64,000 nucleotides of DNA, from NCBI GenBank assembly GCA_052400665.1, contig JBQTGK010000013.1. The stretch is one strand, 5' to 3'. Positions within the stretch are counted from its first letter, which is position 1, and each line of letters starts with the position of its first letter. Shown piece after piece: positions 9,248-19,983 of this stretch. Origin of the DNA: JBQTGK01 sp052400665. GTDB taxonomy: Bacteria > Bacteroidota > Bacteroidia > Bacteroidales > Marinifilaceae. Both the position numbers and the translations under genes were made by a program. The notes below the pieces were generated by a model that searched no databases, was not told the origin of the DNA, and saw nothing but the letters and a program-made list of their open reading frames with translations.

Positions 9248-10294
9248 TCACTCTTTAAATACATTATATTTCACTTGACGTTGTTTCCATCTTTCCCGCG
9301 CATATTGCTGCATATTTTCAATTTGATCATGCTCATCGAGAATTTCAAGTCCTAGTAATGTTTCAATAATATCTTCCATTGTTACAATACCATCCATTCC
9401 GCCATATTCATCAACCACCAGTGCCATGTGTTCTTTTCGGTTTAGCAAATTATCCCAGGTGTTTAATATAGTCTGAAATTCGGGAACAATAACAATCTTA
9501 CGAGCTATATCTTTTAAGCGTAATTTTTCTTCTCCCTCGGCAAGCTTCTCAAAAACCTTCTGCCTCAATACATAAGAAGTTATATTATCAGTATTTTTAG
9601 AATAAATAGGAATACGGGAATAGTACAAATATTCCTTTTTACTCATAAACTCTTTTAAGCTCATATTTTCGTCAGCAATAGCAACAACAACTCGTGGAGT
9701 CATTATTTTAGTAACATTTATATTCCTTAATCGGATTAAGTTTTGAATAATTCGATTTTCTTTCTCCTCAAAAACACCTTCTTTCGTTCCAATTTTTGCC
9801 ATTACGGATATTTCTTCTCTACTAATACTTCCGCCTTCCTGTTTGTTGGATAGTAAGCGAGAAATATAACCCGTTAACACCACCAAAGGATAAGTAATAA
9901 CTACCATTCCGTTAATAATTAAACCTGAAGCAATAGCCAATCTTCTCCAATATATTGCCCCAATTGTTTTGGGAATAATTTCCGAAAATATCAATATCAG
10001 GAAAGTCAGTACTGCCGATATTACACCAAAATAAACTTCTCCAAAAAGTTGAGTTGCCTGAGCTCCTACTCCTGCAGCCCCAATTGTATGAGCAATTGTA
10101 TTTAATGATAAAATTGCAGAAAGAGGTTTCTCAATATTCTCTTTTAGTTTAATAAAAGTATTAACTGATTTTATTCCCTCCTCCTTTTTCACTTCTAAAA
10201 AAGATTGTGGAGTCGATAATAAAACTGATTCCATAACAGAACACAAAAATGAAACAAAAAGAGCTAGAAATAAATAAAATAAAAGTAAAACCAT
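9248..10294 (-). CDS. CNNM/CorC-type membrane protein with CBS pair (HlyC/CorC family)
   Basis: The 348-residue protein has an N-terminal CNNM (DUF21) transmembrane domain. Helices begin at residues 1-20, with further segments around 60-80, 90-115 and 120-150. The family signature NTIAHTIGAAGVGA lies in the membrane part. A tandem CBS pair follows in the cytoplasm (about 195-320; MTPRV at its start, VDEYGGMDGIVTMEDI near its end). Family members are linked to magnesium or cobalt efflux and some to membrane integrity. The C-terminal transporter-associated domain of longer relatives appears to be missing, so this is a short version. Confidence 0.88.
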   Translation of the reverse strand: MVLLLFYLFLALFVSFLCSVMESVLLSTPQSFLEVKKEEGIKSVNTFIKLKENIEKPLSAILSLNTIAHTIGAAGVGAQATQLFGEVYFGVISAVLTFLILIFSEIIPKTIGAIYWRRLAIASGLIINGMVVITYPLVVLTGYISRLLSNKQEGGSISREEISVMAKIGTKEGVFEEKENRIIQNLIRLRNINVTKIMTPRVVVAIADENMSLKEFMSKKEYLYYSRIPIYSKNTDNITSYVLRQKVFEKLAEGEEKLRLKDIARKIVIVPEFQTILNTWDNLLNRKEHMALVVDEYGGMDGIVTMEDIIETLLGLEILDEHDQIENMQQYARERWKQRQVKYNVFKE

Positions 10295-10371
10295 TTAATT
10301 ATATGAATTAATAAAGCATGTAATTTACCAAAAAACACAGGGATTTAAAACTGTTTTCTCCTAAGAATACT

Positions 10372-12762
10372 CTAATTATTGTGAACAACGGACCTTGCAT
10401 TTTTCCCAACAATAGTAAATTTCTTGTACAATGTACTTCCCTGTTCATCTACAAAAGTAAGAAGATGTTCTCCTTCGGCAGGACTCAGTTCCATTTGGTG
10501 AATACCGCAGGTGGTTCCAATAAATTTACCATCTAAATGCCAATACACCTCCATATCCGAATCGTGATGTGCCATTTCGAATACAATTTTCCCTCTGCTT
10601 CCATCCAGATTTACCGGCACAAAAATTCTATCGTTCCCTTTTGGATATACTAACTCCATGGCTTGTGCTTCTATAGTCAGGCAGTCATCCCGAAAAGGCG
10701 GTAATGGCCTATAAAGTGGATTTCTTTTTTTATAATACCATTCCATTGCGGGGGGCAGCACAAACCACGATTGATGTATCATATTACTCACCTTTTCGCA
10801 ATTAGAATTAACCCGAAAGCTTTTTGACTGATCTAAATGCACCAAACGATGATAAGGACAGACTTCAGTTTTCAAACCCTGCTTACAAATCCATAAAGAA
10901 TCTGTTTCTTCACACCATCTTCCGGCCCGGTATCCACTTTTTCGACATATCGGCACTAGTTCCATTTCATCAAAAGGCTGTTCGAACCATTCGCTATCTG
11001 GCAACATACCAAAAACATCGAACATTACCGGAGCTGCAACACTTACACCAGTTAGACCAGGTCTTCCCTCACCATCAGCATTTCCTACCCAAACGCCAAC
11101 AACATATTTTGAGCTTGTTCCTATGGCCCAGGCATCGCGAAAACCAAAACTTGTTCCTGTTTTCCATGCAATTTTCTTTGATGATGAAAATGATTTCCAC
11201 CCATTTTCTGCATCGGGACGATTCACCTCTAATAAAGCCTCGTAAGTTTGATAAATTGCCGATGCTTTTACAATAGATTGAGAAACCGTTTTACCACGAT
11301 CAAATTTGCTATCGATATAAACCGGATTTGCAATATCATTCAAAAAGTAACTAGAATTAAAATGATTGTAATGGTTTAAAATTCGAGTCATACTTGCATA
11401 CATACCACACAAATTCCACAAGTTTCCTTCTGCACCTCCTAAAATTAATGATAAGCCATAATGGTTGGCAGGTCTGTTTAAGGTATTCATCCCAAATTTC
11501 TTTAAAAAGAAATGAAATCGCTCTACTCCATAATCTCTTAACATGCGAACCGAAGGAACATTTAATGAACGAGCTAATGCCCTTTGAGCTGGAACAGCTC
11601 CATCGTATCTTAAATTAAAATTTTTAGGAGAATAACCTGCAATTTGAGTAGGAATATCAGGTACTAAAGTATTGGGTAATATCTCCCCCTGACTTAACAT
11701 ATTTGCAAATAAAAATGGCTTTAATACGCTTCCAGTACTGCGAGGGGCACGAATAATATCTACCTGATTGCCATGATTTTCTTTTCCCAATTTTTCGGTA
11801 TTCCCAAGGTAAGCAATGGCTTCTCCGCTTTCTACCTCTAAAACCAAAACAGCCAGATTATGAATTTGATTGCCTTCGAGATTTATCTGATGTTTTTTTA
11901 CAATTCTATTTACTCTTTGCTGCAAATTATATTGAATTGAACTCGTCACTTTCTCGCCTTTATAATCAGCATGTACTCTATCGAGCAAATGAGGTGCTAC
12001 CCTAGGAAGGTGATGAATCTCTCTGGGAATTTCTTCTAATTTTGCCAGCTCACAACTCGTTGAGTCGATTATTGCAAGGGAACGCAACTTATTAAGTAAT
12101 CGATTTCTTTTAATCCGTAATTTTTCACTATTTTTTCCCGGATAAATTAAAGAAGGAGCATTGGGTAAAACTGCAAGAGTTGCAGCCTCGGCCCATGATA
12201 ACTCTTCAGCGGTACGTCCAAAAAAACGCCATGCGGCAGCATCTACACCAACCACATTTCCGCCAAAAGGAGCGTGAGATGCGTATAATGCCAAAATCTC
12301 CTTTTTCGAATATCTTAACTCCAGGCGCAATGCTAAAAACATCTCGATAAGCTTTTGATATACCGTTCGTGCTTTTCCCTTTCTGGATATTCTAATCAAT
12401 TGCATACTAATAGTACTACCTCCACTAACAATCTTGCCTGCTTTAAAATTTTGTATCATTGCCCTGCCCACCGCAATAGGGTTAATTCCCGGATGAGAAT
12501 AAAAATACTGATCTTCGAAAGTTAAGAGTGCCTTCTCAAATTTTTTGGGGGTGCTATTTAATTCAGGAAAACGCCATTGTCCGTCATCGGCTATTCTGGC
12601 ACCCATTAAATACCCATCATTACTATAAAGAATTGTAGATGTTGGATCCTTAAATAATTCTGCTGGCAAGGAAAACCAAAAAAGAAAAGACAGCAGAAAA
12701 AATGCCAACAATAACATGCGGCATTTTCGGGATTGGCAATATTTATTTTTCTTACTAAACAA
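10372..12762 (-). CDS. pbpC: Penicillin-binding protein 1C (bifunctional peptidoglycan synthase)
   Basis: A 796-residue inner-membrane protein. An N-terminal anchor (about 16-34) precedes a GT51 glycosyltransferase domain with catalytic E83 (TFEDQYFYSH) and SGGSTISMQL. The transpeptidase domain has active-site S345 in the SVLK motif, an SLN motif and K534 in KTGTSFGF. The C-terminal 90 residues or so form the BiPBP_C beta domain typical of PBP1C. It lies 97 bp downstream of the alpha-2-macroglobulin gene on the same strand. The same pairing is known in E. coli (pbpC-yfhM), where the two are thought to repair or defend the wall after envelope damage. Confidence 0.95.
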   Translation of the reverse strand: MFSKKNKYCQSRKCRMLLLAFFLLSFLFWFSLPAELFKDPTSTILYSNDGYLMGARIADDGQWRFPELNSTPKKFEKALLTFEDQYFYSHPGINPIAVGRAMIQNFKAGKIVSGGSTISMQLIRISRKGKARTVYQKLIEMFLALRLELRYSKKEILALYASHAPFGGNVVGVDAAAWRFFGRTAEELSWAEAATLAVLPNAPSLIYPGKNSEKLRIKRNRLLNKLRSLAIIDSTSCELAKLEEIPREIHHLPRVAPHLLDRVHADYKGEKVTSSIQYNLQQRVNRIVKKHQINLEGNQIHNLAVLVLEVESGEAIAYLGNTEKLGKENHGNQVDIIRAPRSTGSVLKPFLFANMLSQGEILPNTLVPDIPTQIAGYSPKNFNLRYDGAVPAQRALARSLNVPSVRMLRDYGVERFHFFLKKFGMNTLNRPANHYGLSLILGGAEGNLWNLCGMYASMTRILNHYNHFNSSYFLNDIANPVYIDSKFDRGKTVSQSIVKASAIYQTYEALLEVNRPDAENGWKSFSSSKKIAWKTGTSFGFRDAWAIGTSSKYVVGVWVGNADGEGRPGLTGVSVAAPVMFDVFGMLPDSEWFEQPFDEMELVPICRKSGYRAGRWCEETDSLWICKQGLKTEVCPYHRLVHLDQSKSFRVNSNCEKVSNMIHQSWFVLPPAMEWYYKKRNPLYRPLPPFRDDCLTIEAQAMELVYPKGNDRIFVPVNLDGSRGKIVFEMAHHDSDMEVYWHLDGKFIGTTCGIHQMELSPAEGEHLLTFVDEQGSTLYKKFTIVGKNARSVVHNN

Positions 12763-12859
12763 TTTCTATATCACTAAATATTTTTAATTATTTAATCAAC
12801 ATTGTCACATTAAATAATCTGGCAAGTTTCAGAAACCTACCAGATATTTATGTACTTTT

Positions 12860-15800
12860 TTATTTAATCACTTCTACCCATCGACCAGGTTTTCTGGCAT
12901 TCACCCGATTGTCGTACATTGCTTCACAACTTACGGTTGGCAAATAATATTTCCCAACATAAGCAGCAGTTAAATTAATTACAAATGTCTTGCGCTGATT
13001 TTTCTCCAAATCGAAATAAGAATACACCCTATCGTCACGAATATCCTGGTAATTAGGCGTATCCGATTCAATAACCTGATCTACTTCACCATAACGAGTA
13101 TTTAATATCTCCCAGCCCGAAGGAAAAATCTGGCTTAAAGCCATTTGTTCGTATTTACCCATTACACCAGGATTTTCGATTGTTATTTCAGCCTTAAAAT
13201 CAGTTCCCTGTTTTAATCTTCCCACATCAATGGTATTGCCCTTCATATCTGTATAATTAATCTCCAGATTCAAATTCATTTCTGCAGAAGTACGATCGCC
13301 AGTTTCTGGAATTCCACTAACAATTACTCGAGCATAAAGAACACCTTCCGCTAAATTTTCTATTTTCACATTTGGTGCACCCTCGCTCAAATTAATCGGA
13401 ATTTGACTTATTGGACGATTGCTTGATATTTCCTTCTCCTCATTATTTATGGCATACTTAAACCTCATTGTGCCAGCATCGTTATTTGCTGCAAATTCGG
13501 CCATTGCAATTAAACAAAATGCCGTTGTCTGAGTACTCATCCATGAATCTCCCGACAACTTATTCGATAATTCCTTAACAATAGGAAAAGCTTTCGTTTT
13601 TTGTTCCAGCAAGCTTAATGTTTCTAGTATCATCGCTTGATCACGTACAGAAGAACCAAAACTACCCGAATGTTCACGATAAGTATTTACCTCAGTACTT
13701 GCTGTTTCAACCAATTCTTCGGCCACTTCTTTTTTACCAATAATTCTATAAGCAGCAGCGAGTCTCCATCTTGCATCATCCGATAATTTTGCTTGTTCTC
13801 TCAATCTGTTCATCGATGCCAAATCAGGATGATCAGCCAAAGCTAAAGTATACAGTCTGTAGGCTTGCAGTAAATCATTTCTGCGATAATAAGAACCTGA
13901 ATAATCTGTTTTTTTCCAGCTTTTGGCAGCCGATTTTTGATATTTAAGCCATGATGATTTTAAGCCAACAGGTAAAGTATAGCCCATCTCTTCTGCTTTC
14001 AGCATAAAGTGTCCGGCATAACTTGTTCCCCAGGAATTTGCAGAAGCTGCTCCCGGCCAATAAGAAAATCCACCATTAGCCAACTGAAAACTTAACAAAC
14101 GACTTAATCCGGCTCGTACATTTTCTTCTATTCTTAATTTTTGATCGGCAGTAAGCTCAATCACATTTTCCAAAAACAATTGAGGAAATACTGCCGAGGT
14201 AGTCTGTTCGATACATCCATGAGGATAATCAATAAGATATTCTAAACGACGACCAAAATCAATTGGTGGAATGCTAGACAATTCTAGAACTGCTTTATTA
14301 GTACCTGGCATTCCTGGTAAGTGCAACAAATGAGTCCAATTCTGATTTGTTTGCAATAAAGTATCACTAAGATTATGCACTCTAGGATTCGGATTTCTCA
14401 CATCAAGCTCAATATCGTAAGTCGCTTTATTATTGCCACTTTCTGCAATTACTTTTACTTTTGCAACGCCTAATTTTGAAGCTACTTTTAAGTCAAAATT
14501 TACGACCTGCTCTCCAATTTTATTAAATGTTAAGTTTTTAACCTTATCAGCTTGAGGAATTAAAAATTCATTTGGCTCGATTCTGATTTTCACATTTTTA
14601 ACTTTCGAATCCATAGCAAAAACTGTAGCTGGAAGTTTAACTGTTTCGCCAGGTCCCAAAACCCGAGGAAGAGTAGCCAATACCATTAAAGGCTTACGAA
14701 CCTTGGAGGTTTTTTCGGCACAACCATAAGCTCCATTATCACCGGCAACTACCATTGTTCTTACCGACCCCACATAATTAGGCATGCTTATTCTATGTAA
14801 TTTAGAATCGCCGGCATGAAGGTTAAAAGGACCATAAAACATTACAACAGGTTTAAATCTATTGGCTTTGGCCTGCTTTTTCCCTTTTAAATCTTCGTCA
14901 CCACCAATAGCAAAAGCTTTCTCTAAGCGAGCACCAAATGCTCCCATAACCAAATCGTACATATCCCAGGTTTTAACACCTAGAGCCTCTCTAGCATAAA
15001 ATACATTCCAGGGATTTGGAGTTTTATAACGAGTTAAATCCAACAATCCATCATCAACAACCGCAATGGTATAAGTCATTGCTTTTCCATCTTTTTCTGA
15101 TACCCTGACTTCAAATTCTTTTTCTGGTTCTAAAACATCTGGTATTTTAATTTCCGGATTCAATCTTGTATTCGGGTCTTCAACCATTATTGGAATTACA
15201 CCATACATTCTTATTGGTAAATCATTTTCTACCTGTCCGTGTGGTTGTAATAAGCTTACATGAACATAGGCATTGGGAGCCATTTCGGGAGTAATCTCGA
15301 AAGAAAATTCCGATTCATGCGATTTTGTATCTACCCAAAAAGCCTTCAATACACTAGCTCCGGTTTCGATACTAACCAATGCTTTTCCTGATTTAGATGA
15401 AGGAATGGTTATTTTTGCTTTATCACCAACTTTATATTTATCCTTATCGGATAAGAAAGATAATAAACTTGCATTGCCAGGCATTCCTTCGGGTGTTCGA
15501 CCATACCATTTCGAGAAATATGCTGTAAGGCCCGCCGAATGTCCACTTTCCTTATCGGTAACACGAATTAAATAGCGACCATAATCGCGCCAGGAATGAT
15601 AAGGAATATTCAATTTTAATTTTCCCACACCATTTTTAGTTGATATTTTTTTGTGTAATACAACACGCGTTGATGAACGGCTAATATAAGAAGCCAAATT
15701 CTCATCATTCGAATCCCACCACCAGCGCCAATCAATTTTATATACTTTTACCTCTATATTTTTACGGCTTAAAGGTTTTCCTTCGGCATCAACAGTTGCT

Positions 15801-18418
15801 ATGTTCACCTCATGATCGGTATCGGTGAGGTACCATCCGCGCTCCGATTCTGGCATTTTTAATCCTACAAAAGATTGGTAAGGAGCAAATTTCACCCTTT
15901 GCATATCGATACTAAAATCGCCACCTTCTTCAAAAACCCGGGTAATAAAGCTCGCATTTAACATTCCCGGAGCCGAATTGTTTCCTTTTAAATTTAAATT
16001 CACATTTGCCTCTCCATTGGCGTCAAGTTTACCGTCAAAAATAAATTGCTCATCTGCATAAAAATCTTTAGCAGGATCGTCGAATACAAATTTTTGATAA
16101 TCTTTAAATGTGGTTTTTGAAGGAGATAATCGCAAGCTCATATTCGATTTTAGATTACGTGCGATAGCGCCATGCAACCATTTCACCTCCATTTTTACTT
16201 TTTGATTACCGGCTTTGGCTTTTAGTATTTTAGTTCCAAAATCGAGATTAATTTTTAAGCGATTTGGCTTAACAGTTTCTATTTTAATTTTTTTAGTAAA
16301 AGTAGCGCCGCCAACTTTAATCTTAACCGACCAGTTTCCTGTAGGAGCATCGGCCTTGGTAGAAGTATTAAAAGAATAAAAACCATTCTCTCCAGCTATT
16401 CTTAGCTTACGCTCTACAATTTGACCTTCCGGATTTTTTAGTTCAAAAATAACCGGATGGTTATCTGGCAATGTTTTTGCCACATCTTCCAACACAAAAG
16501 TGAGGTATAATTTATCACCCGGACGCCAAACACCGCGCTCTCCATAGATGTAGCCTTTAATCCCTTTTTGTGTACTCTGTCCTCTCACATCAAAATTACT
16601 AAGAGAAAGAGCCGACCCATCATCTAAACGTAAATAAGCACGCTGATTTCCTTTTCTGGCTACCAATAAAAAAGGACTTCTATCTAACTGAACTTTTGCC
16701 AGTCCCTGATCATTGGTTTTTACCGTAGCCATTAATTGTTTCTGATAATTATAGACCTCAAGATCTACGTCGGCTTCGGGATTTGCACTTATTAAATTCG
16801 ACACTGCAAAAGTTATGGAATTATCATTTCCACCTTTTGCAATTAAGCCTAGGTCTGATGCAAATATATTTCGTCTAATAAATTTATCGGAACGATAATA
16901 GGATACATGACAAGGATTATCTTTTTCGTTCCATCTATATCCTTTGGGGTAATAATAATTGCTATACCAACCAGGCTGATCCCATTCTGACATTTCATTT
17001 TCCAATTCCTGTTCCTTAAGCAGATCATCTATACTTGCCAGATTATCTTCTTTTTCCTCATCATCTCCGCAAGCATACAAAGCATATTCTTTATTAAACC
17101 TAAGCTCTACTCTATATATGGAACCAGGTTTTACGTCTACAAAGTCTGCAATATCTATTGTATAGGCATTCCATTTGCGCAAATCTACAGCTCTATTGGT
17201 TCCCAAATCGATACGCTTTTGCATAATTAATCGCGCCACGCGTTTCAGATTATCACTTTGATACATCCTGTTATCCTGCAAAAACTGATGAATATTATTT
17301 TCATAAATCTCTATTACACGCAAGTCAACCGATTTAAGGCTTACTGCCTCGAAAGGAAAAATTAACCCCTGCGATGATGGTGATATGGTTCCTTTGCCCA
17401 ACAAACGAACGGCAGGTTTAATATTCTCAAATACCAATTCAATTTTACGACTCTCTTTCAACGAATAGTCCAATGCATTTCTAATTCCTTCCTCTATTTC
17501 AAGAATTTTTGTTCCCGTTAATCGATAACTAGGAAAGGCTCTCACTTCATTTCCATCAATAATAAATTTAAAATTAGACTGCCCATCTACCCGAATTAAG
17601 CCTTTCAAATTCTGATCTTTTTTTAATGGATCGGTAAAACGAATGGAAACATATTGTTCTGGTTGCTGAATTACCACAGCACTCATCACCTTAAAAACAT
17701 TAAGAGCTGGAATTTCTACTTCTTCTTCTCCACTTTCATCTACATTTATTATTGATCCATCCCATTTTATCACCAATTGTTTTTTCTCTTCTTTACGAAT
17801 TAAACTATCAACCACAAAATAATGCAACTTACCATCAGCAGAATGAGTCCATGAGATGGGTTTTTTATTTCCATTTACACTTGCACTTAATACCGATTCT
17901 ATTTCATCATCAGGAATGACATCTGCAGTTGTTAAATAACCTTTGTACTTTTGGCTTAACATATCCACTTTATGGTAGGATTGTAAACCTTCTCCTGTAA
18001 AACTGAAGCTCTGTTTAATGGTTTGAAAACTAAATTTTAGGCTAGCATATTTTTCAGGCACTTCTATAAGCTTACCTAAATTTACATTTAACTGATAAAG
18101 AATACCAGATTCCATCCTATTTTCGGGACGAAACACAACTGTTCGCGAATCTTTCCAATAGGCTTTTCCATTAATTTTTGGAGAAATACTTATTATTCCT
18201 TTTTCTAGTTCCTGCCCCGATTCAATTTTCAGTTTACTATCCTTCACAAGTCTAATTTCTATTGGCGATTCTACCGAAACAACTCCCGAGGTAAAAGCAG
18301 AAACGAATTGTCCAAATCCTGGATCAACTTTGCGTTTAACTCTTTTGTTATCTTTACAGGAAAATACGGCCAAAGCAATAATTACTGGCAAAATCAGGTA
18401 GTAGAAAACTTTTCTCAT
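12860..18418 (-). CDS. Bacterial alpha-2-macroglobulin lipoprotein (YfhM-like)
   Basis: At 1852 residues this is a full-length bacterial A2M. The N-terminus is a lipoprotein signal with lipobox VFSC, so the protein is probably tethered in the periplasm. Many MG-type beta domains follow. The thioester motif is intact: C1402-I-E-Q1405 in HGCIEQTT, followed by the alpha/alpha toroid (TED) region and a C-terminal receptor-like domain. A2M proteins trap attacking proteases covalently. The adjacent pbpC supports the protease-defence/wall-repair module. The start is preceded by the same AGAACAG leader seen before the adhesin ATG. Confidence 0.95.
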   Translation of the reverse strand: MRKVFYYLILPVIIALAVFSCKDNKRVKRKVDPGFGQFVSAFTSGVVSVESPIEIRLVKDSKLKIESGQELEKGIISISPKINGKAYWKDSRTVVFRPENRMESGILYQLNVNLGKLIEVPEKYASLKFSFQTIKQSFSFTGEGLQSYHKVDMLSQKYKGYLTTADVIPDDEIESVLSASVNGNKKPISWTHSADGKLHYFVVDSLIRKEEKKQLVIKWDGSIINVDESGEEEVEIPALNVFKVMSAVVIQQPEQYVSIRFTDPLKKDQNLKGLIRVDGQSNFKFIIDGNEVRAFPSYRLTGTKILEIEEGIRNALDYSLKESRKIELVFENIKPAVRLLGKGTISPSSQGLIFPFEAVSLKSVDLRVIEIYENNIHQFLQDNRMYQSDNLKRVARLIMQKRIDLGTNRAVDLRKWNAYTIDIADFVDVKPGSIYRVELRFNKEYALYACGDDEEKEDNLASIDDLLKEQELENEMSEWDQPGWYSNYYYPKGYRWNEKDNPCHVSYYRSDKFIRRNIFASDLGLIAKGGNDNSITFAVSNLISANPEADVDLEVYNYQKQLMATVKTNDQGLAKVQLDRSPFLLVARKGNQRAYLRLDDGSALSLSNFDVRGQSTQKGIKGYIYGERGVWRPGDKLYLTFVLEDVAKTLPDNHPVIFELKNPEGQIVERKLRIAGENGFYSFNTSTKADAPTGNWSVKIKVGGATFTKKIKIETVKPNRLKINLDFGTKILKAKAGNQKVKMEVKWLHGAIARNLKSNMSLRLSPSKTTFKDYQKFVFDDPAKDFYADEQFIFDGKLDANGEANVNLNLKGNNSAPGMLNASFITRVFEEGGDFSIDMQRVKFAPYQSFVGLKMPESERGWYLTDTDHEVNIATVDAEGKPLSRKNIEVKVYKIDWRWWWDSNDENLASYISRSSTRVVLHKKISTKNGVGKLKLNIPYHSWRDYGRYLIRVTDKESGHSAGLTAYFSKWYGRTPEGMPGNASLLSFLSDKDKYKVGDKAKITIPSSKSGKALVSIETGASVLKAFWVDTKSHESEFSFEITPEMAPNAYVHVSLLQPHGQVENDLPIRMYGVIPIMVEDPNTRLNPEIKIPDVLEPEKEFEVRVSEKDGKAMTYTIAVVDDGLLDLTRYKTPNPWNVFYAREALGVKTWDMYDLVMGAFGARLEKAFAIGGDEDLKGKKQAKANRFKPVVMFYGPFNLHAGDSKLHRISMPNYVGSVRTMVVAGDNGAYGCAEKTSKVRKPLMVLATLPRVLGPGETVKLPATVFAMDSKVKNVKIRIEPNEFLIPQADKVKNLTFNKIGEQVVNFDLKVASKLGVAKVKVIAESGNNKATYDIELDVRNPNPRVHNLSDTLLQTNQNWTHLLHLPGMPGTNKAVLELSSIPPIDFGRRLEYLIDYPHGCIEQTTSAVFPQLFLENVIELTADQKLRIEENVRAGLSRLLSFQLANGGFSYWPGAASANSWGTSYAGHFMLKAEEMGYTLPVGLKSSWLKYQKSAAKSWKKTDYSGSYYRRNDLLQAYRLYTLALADHPDLASMNRLREQAKLSDDARWRLAAAYRIIGKKEVAEELVETASTEVNTYREHSGSFGSSVRDQAMILETLSLLEQKTKAFPIVKELSNKLSGDSWMSTQTTAFCLIAMAEFAANNDAGTMRFKYAINNEEKEISSNRPISQIPINLSEGAPNVKIENLAEGVLYARVIVSGIPETGDRTSAEMNLNLEINYTDMKGNTIDVGRLKQGTDFKAEITIENPGVMGKYEQMALSQIFPSGWEILNTRYGEVDQVIESDTPNYQDIRDDRVYSYFDLEKNQRKTFVINLTAAYVGKYYLPTVSCEAMYDNRVNARKPGRWVEVIK

Positions 18419-18660
18419 CTGTTCTTTTTTGGGTTATATATATATCAGCATAATATTAACTATTGAAAATGAATATTCAAAGTTTACACCAATCATAATC
18501 ATTCTAAAATAATAATTCGATTTAGAATATTCTTATTGTTTCGAACCAAAATTTTAAAAAAAACAAACACACTCATTATCTGCACAATAAGTTAAACTTT
18601 TAGATTTTAAAAAAATTATTCAAAAATCTAAGGCAACCAAATTACATCAAATTGCATTCT

Positions 18661-18668
18661 TATGTTTG
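18661..18668 (+). promoter_or_regulatory. Candidate -7 promoter element for the ECF sigma operon
   Basis: TATGTTTG matches the Bacteroidota primary-sigma -7 consensus TAnnTTTG and lies 30 bp before the GTG start. No clear -33 TTTG is present at the expected distance, so this is a moderate call. Confidence 0.45.
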
Positions 18669-18697
18669 TAAGTCATCAATAATGATTAGTACTATTT

Positions 18698-19240
18698 GTG
18701 AAAAAAATTATTAAAGCATTAAAAAAAAAGAAACCAAAAGCTCAGCAAAAAGCTTTCGACACTTACGCTGATTATTTGTTCAGAATCTGTTATCGCTATT
18801 TAAATAACAGAGAACGAACAGAAGAAGTACTATCGCAAACTTTTTTGAATGTATTTAATAATATTCATAAAACTGATATTACAGAAGAAGCAGCTCTAAA
18901 AGCCTGGATGAAAAAAATTGCCATTAATCAATCGCTTATGGAGATTCGAAAGCAGATTAAATTTTCACAATCTCTCGAGCTGATTGAAGAAATTGAAGAA
19001 TCGGAAATTACCAGTGATGAAAATTTATTGGAGAATGATTTAATTCAGATGGTATTGGCTCTTCCTGATGGTTATCGTACTGTTTTTAGTTTATATGCTA
19101 TTGAAGGATATAAACATGAAGAGATTGCAAAAAAACTTCAGATTTCGATTGGCACATCGAAATCGCAGTTAAGCAAAGCCCGCAAACTATTAAAGAATAT
19201 GATTCACAAAACAGAAATCAGACATGAAGCAATCCGTTGA
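18698..19240 (+). CDS. ECF-type RNA polymerase sigma factor
   Basis: A 180-residue sigma-70 family protein that begins with GTG; no in-frame ATG lies upstream. Region 2 is recognisable (residues 20-85; YLFRICYRYLNNRERTEEVLSQTFLNVF), and region 4 is near the C-terminus (about 120-170; LPDGYRTVFSLYAIEGY, HEEIAKKLQISIGTSKSQLSKARKLL). Its 3' end overlaps the next gene by 17 bp, so the two are translationally coupled. The neighbour has the layout expected of a membrane-bound partner that could restrain the sigma factor. The regulon is unknown. Confidence 0.93.
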   Translation: MKKIIKALKKKKPKAQQKAFDTYADYLFRICYRYLNNRERTEEVLSQTFLNVFNNIHKTDITEEAALKAWMKKIAINQSLMEIRKQIKFSQSLELIEEIEESEITSDENLLENDLIQMVLALPDGYRTVFSLYAIEGYKHEEIAKKLQISIGTSKSQLSKARKLLKNMIHKTEIRHEAIR

Positions 19241-19943
19241 AAGAAATATAAAAAATGCCTTTGAGGCCTGGGATGATCAGAAAAACGATATTGGTTTTGA
19301 TAAAACTGCTTTGTGGAATTCTATGCAACCAAAGAAAAATAAAGTTATTTATCTGACTTGGTTTAGAGCAAGTGCAATTATAATAATTCTATTCTTACTC
19401 GGCGGTTTAGGGTATACTTATAAAATGAACCAATGTTTGCAGATGAGTAACAATCAGCTAATGCTTAAATTGAGCCAAAAGCCAGATGCGCAGAAAACAG
19501 AAGTGAAAAAAGAAATTGAAACGAAAATAATTTACAAGACAAAAATTAAAACTATTGAATCGGAACAAACAAAGTTGGCTTTATCGCAATTAAATGCAAA
19601 ACTGAAACAATTTCAATCGGAAAATACCAAATTAAAAGAACAAATTAGCCAACAAAATATAGCTAGCAACACATTAAACGATAGCATTATCAACTTACAG
19701 AGTCAACTCGAAAAAACGAGCAAATGGTATGCGCAACAGCTTAAAAATATTGAAGGTAAGAATCAATCGAACCGGTTATCAATTGATATTGATGAAGAAG
19801 CTTTACTGGCTTTATCGAAGAATGGTTCGCAAAATGAAACAACAACAATTCAACCAACAAAAAGATTAAAAATCACATTTAAAAATAGCACGCGTGAATC
19901 GGGAACATCGGCGCCATTGTTCAAGGATATCACGAGCAAATAA
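19224..19943 (+). CDS. Single-pass membrane coiled-coil protein, candidate anti-sigma partner
   Basis: A 239-residue protein with a cytoplasmic N-terminus of about 45 residues, one membrane helix at about 49-66 (ASAIIIILFLLGGLGYTY) and a long periplasmic coiled coil (about 95-185, heptads of K, L, Q and E). A short low-complexity tail follows. The frame overlaps the sigma gene by 17 bp. Position and topology suggest an anti-sigma factor, but I see no clear zinc-binding anti-sigma motif, so that role is inferred from context only. Confidence 0.7.
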   Translation: MKQSVERNIKNAFEAWDDQKNDIGFDKTALWNSMQPKKNKVIYLTWFRASAIIIILFLLGGLGYTYKMNQCLQMSNNQLMLKLSQKPDAQKTEVKKEIETKIIYKTKIKTIESEQTKLALSQLNAKLKQFQSENTKLKEQISQQNIASNTLNDSIINLQSQLEKTSKWYAQQLKNIEGKNQSNRLSIDIDEEALLALSKNGSQNETTTIQPTKRLKITFKNSTRESGTSAPLFKDITSK

Positions 19944-19983
19944 ATCAGAATCTTGTTTATTCACAGATTAAAATGTAAAACAA

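Noticed and set aside
10824..11276. A 150-codon plus-strand frame opposite pbpC.
   Set aside because: It is the complement of conserved transpeptidase coding sequence and has low-complexity His/Gln-rich content without a ribosome site.
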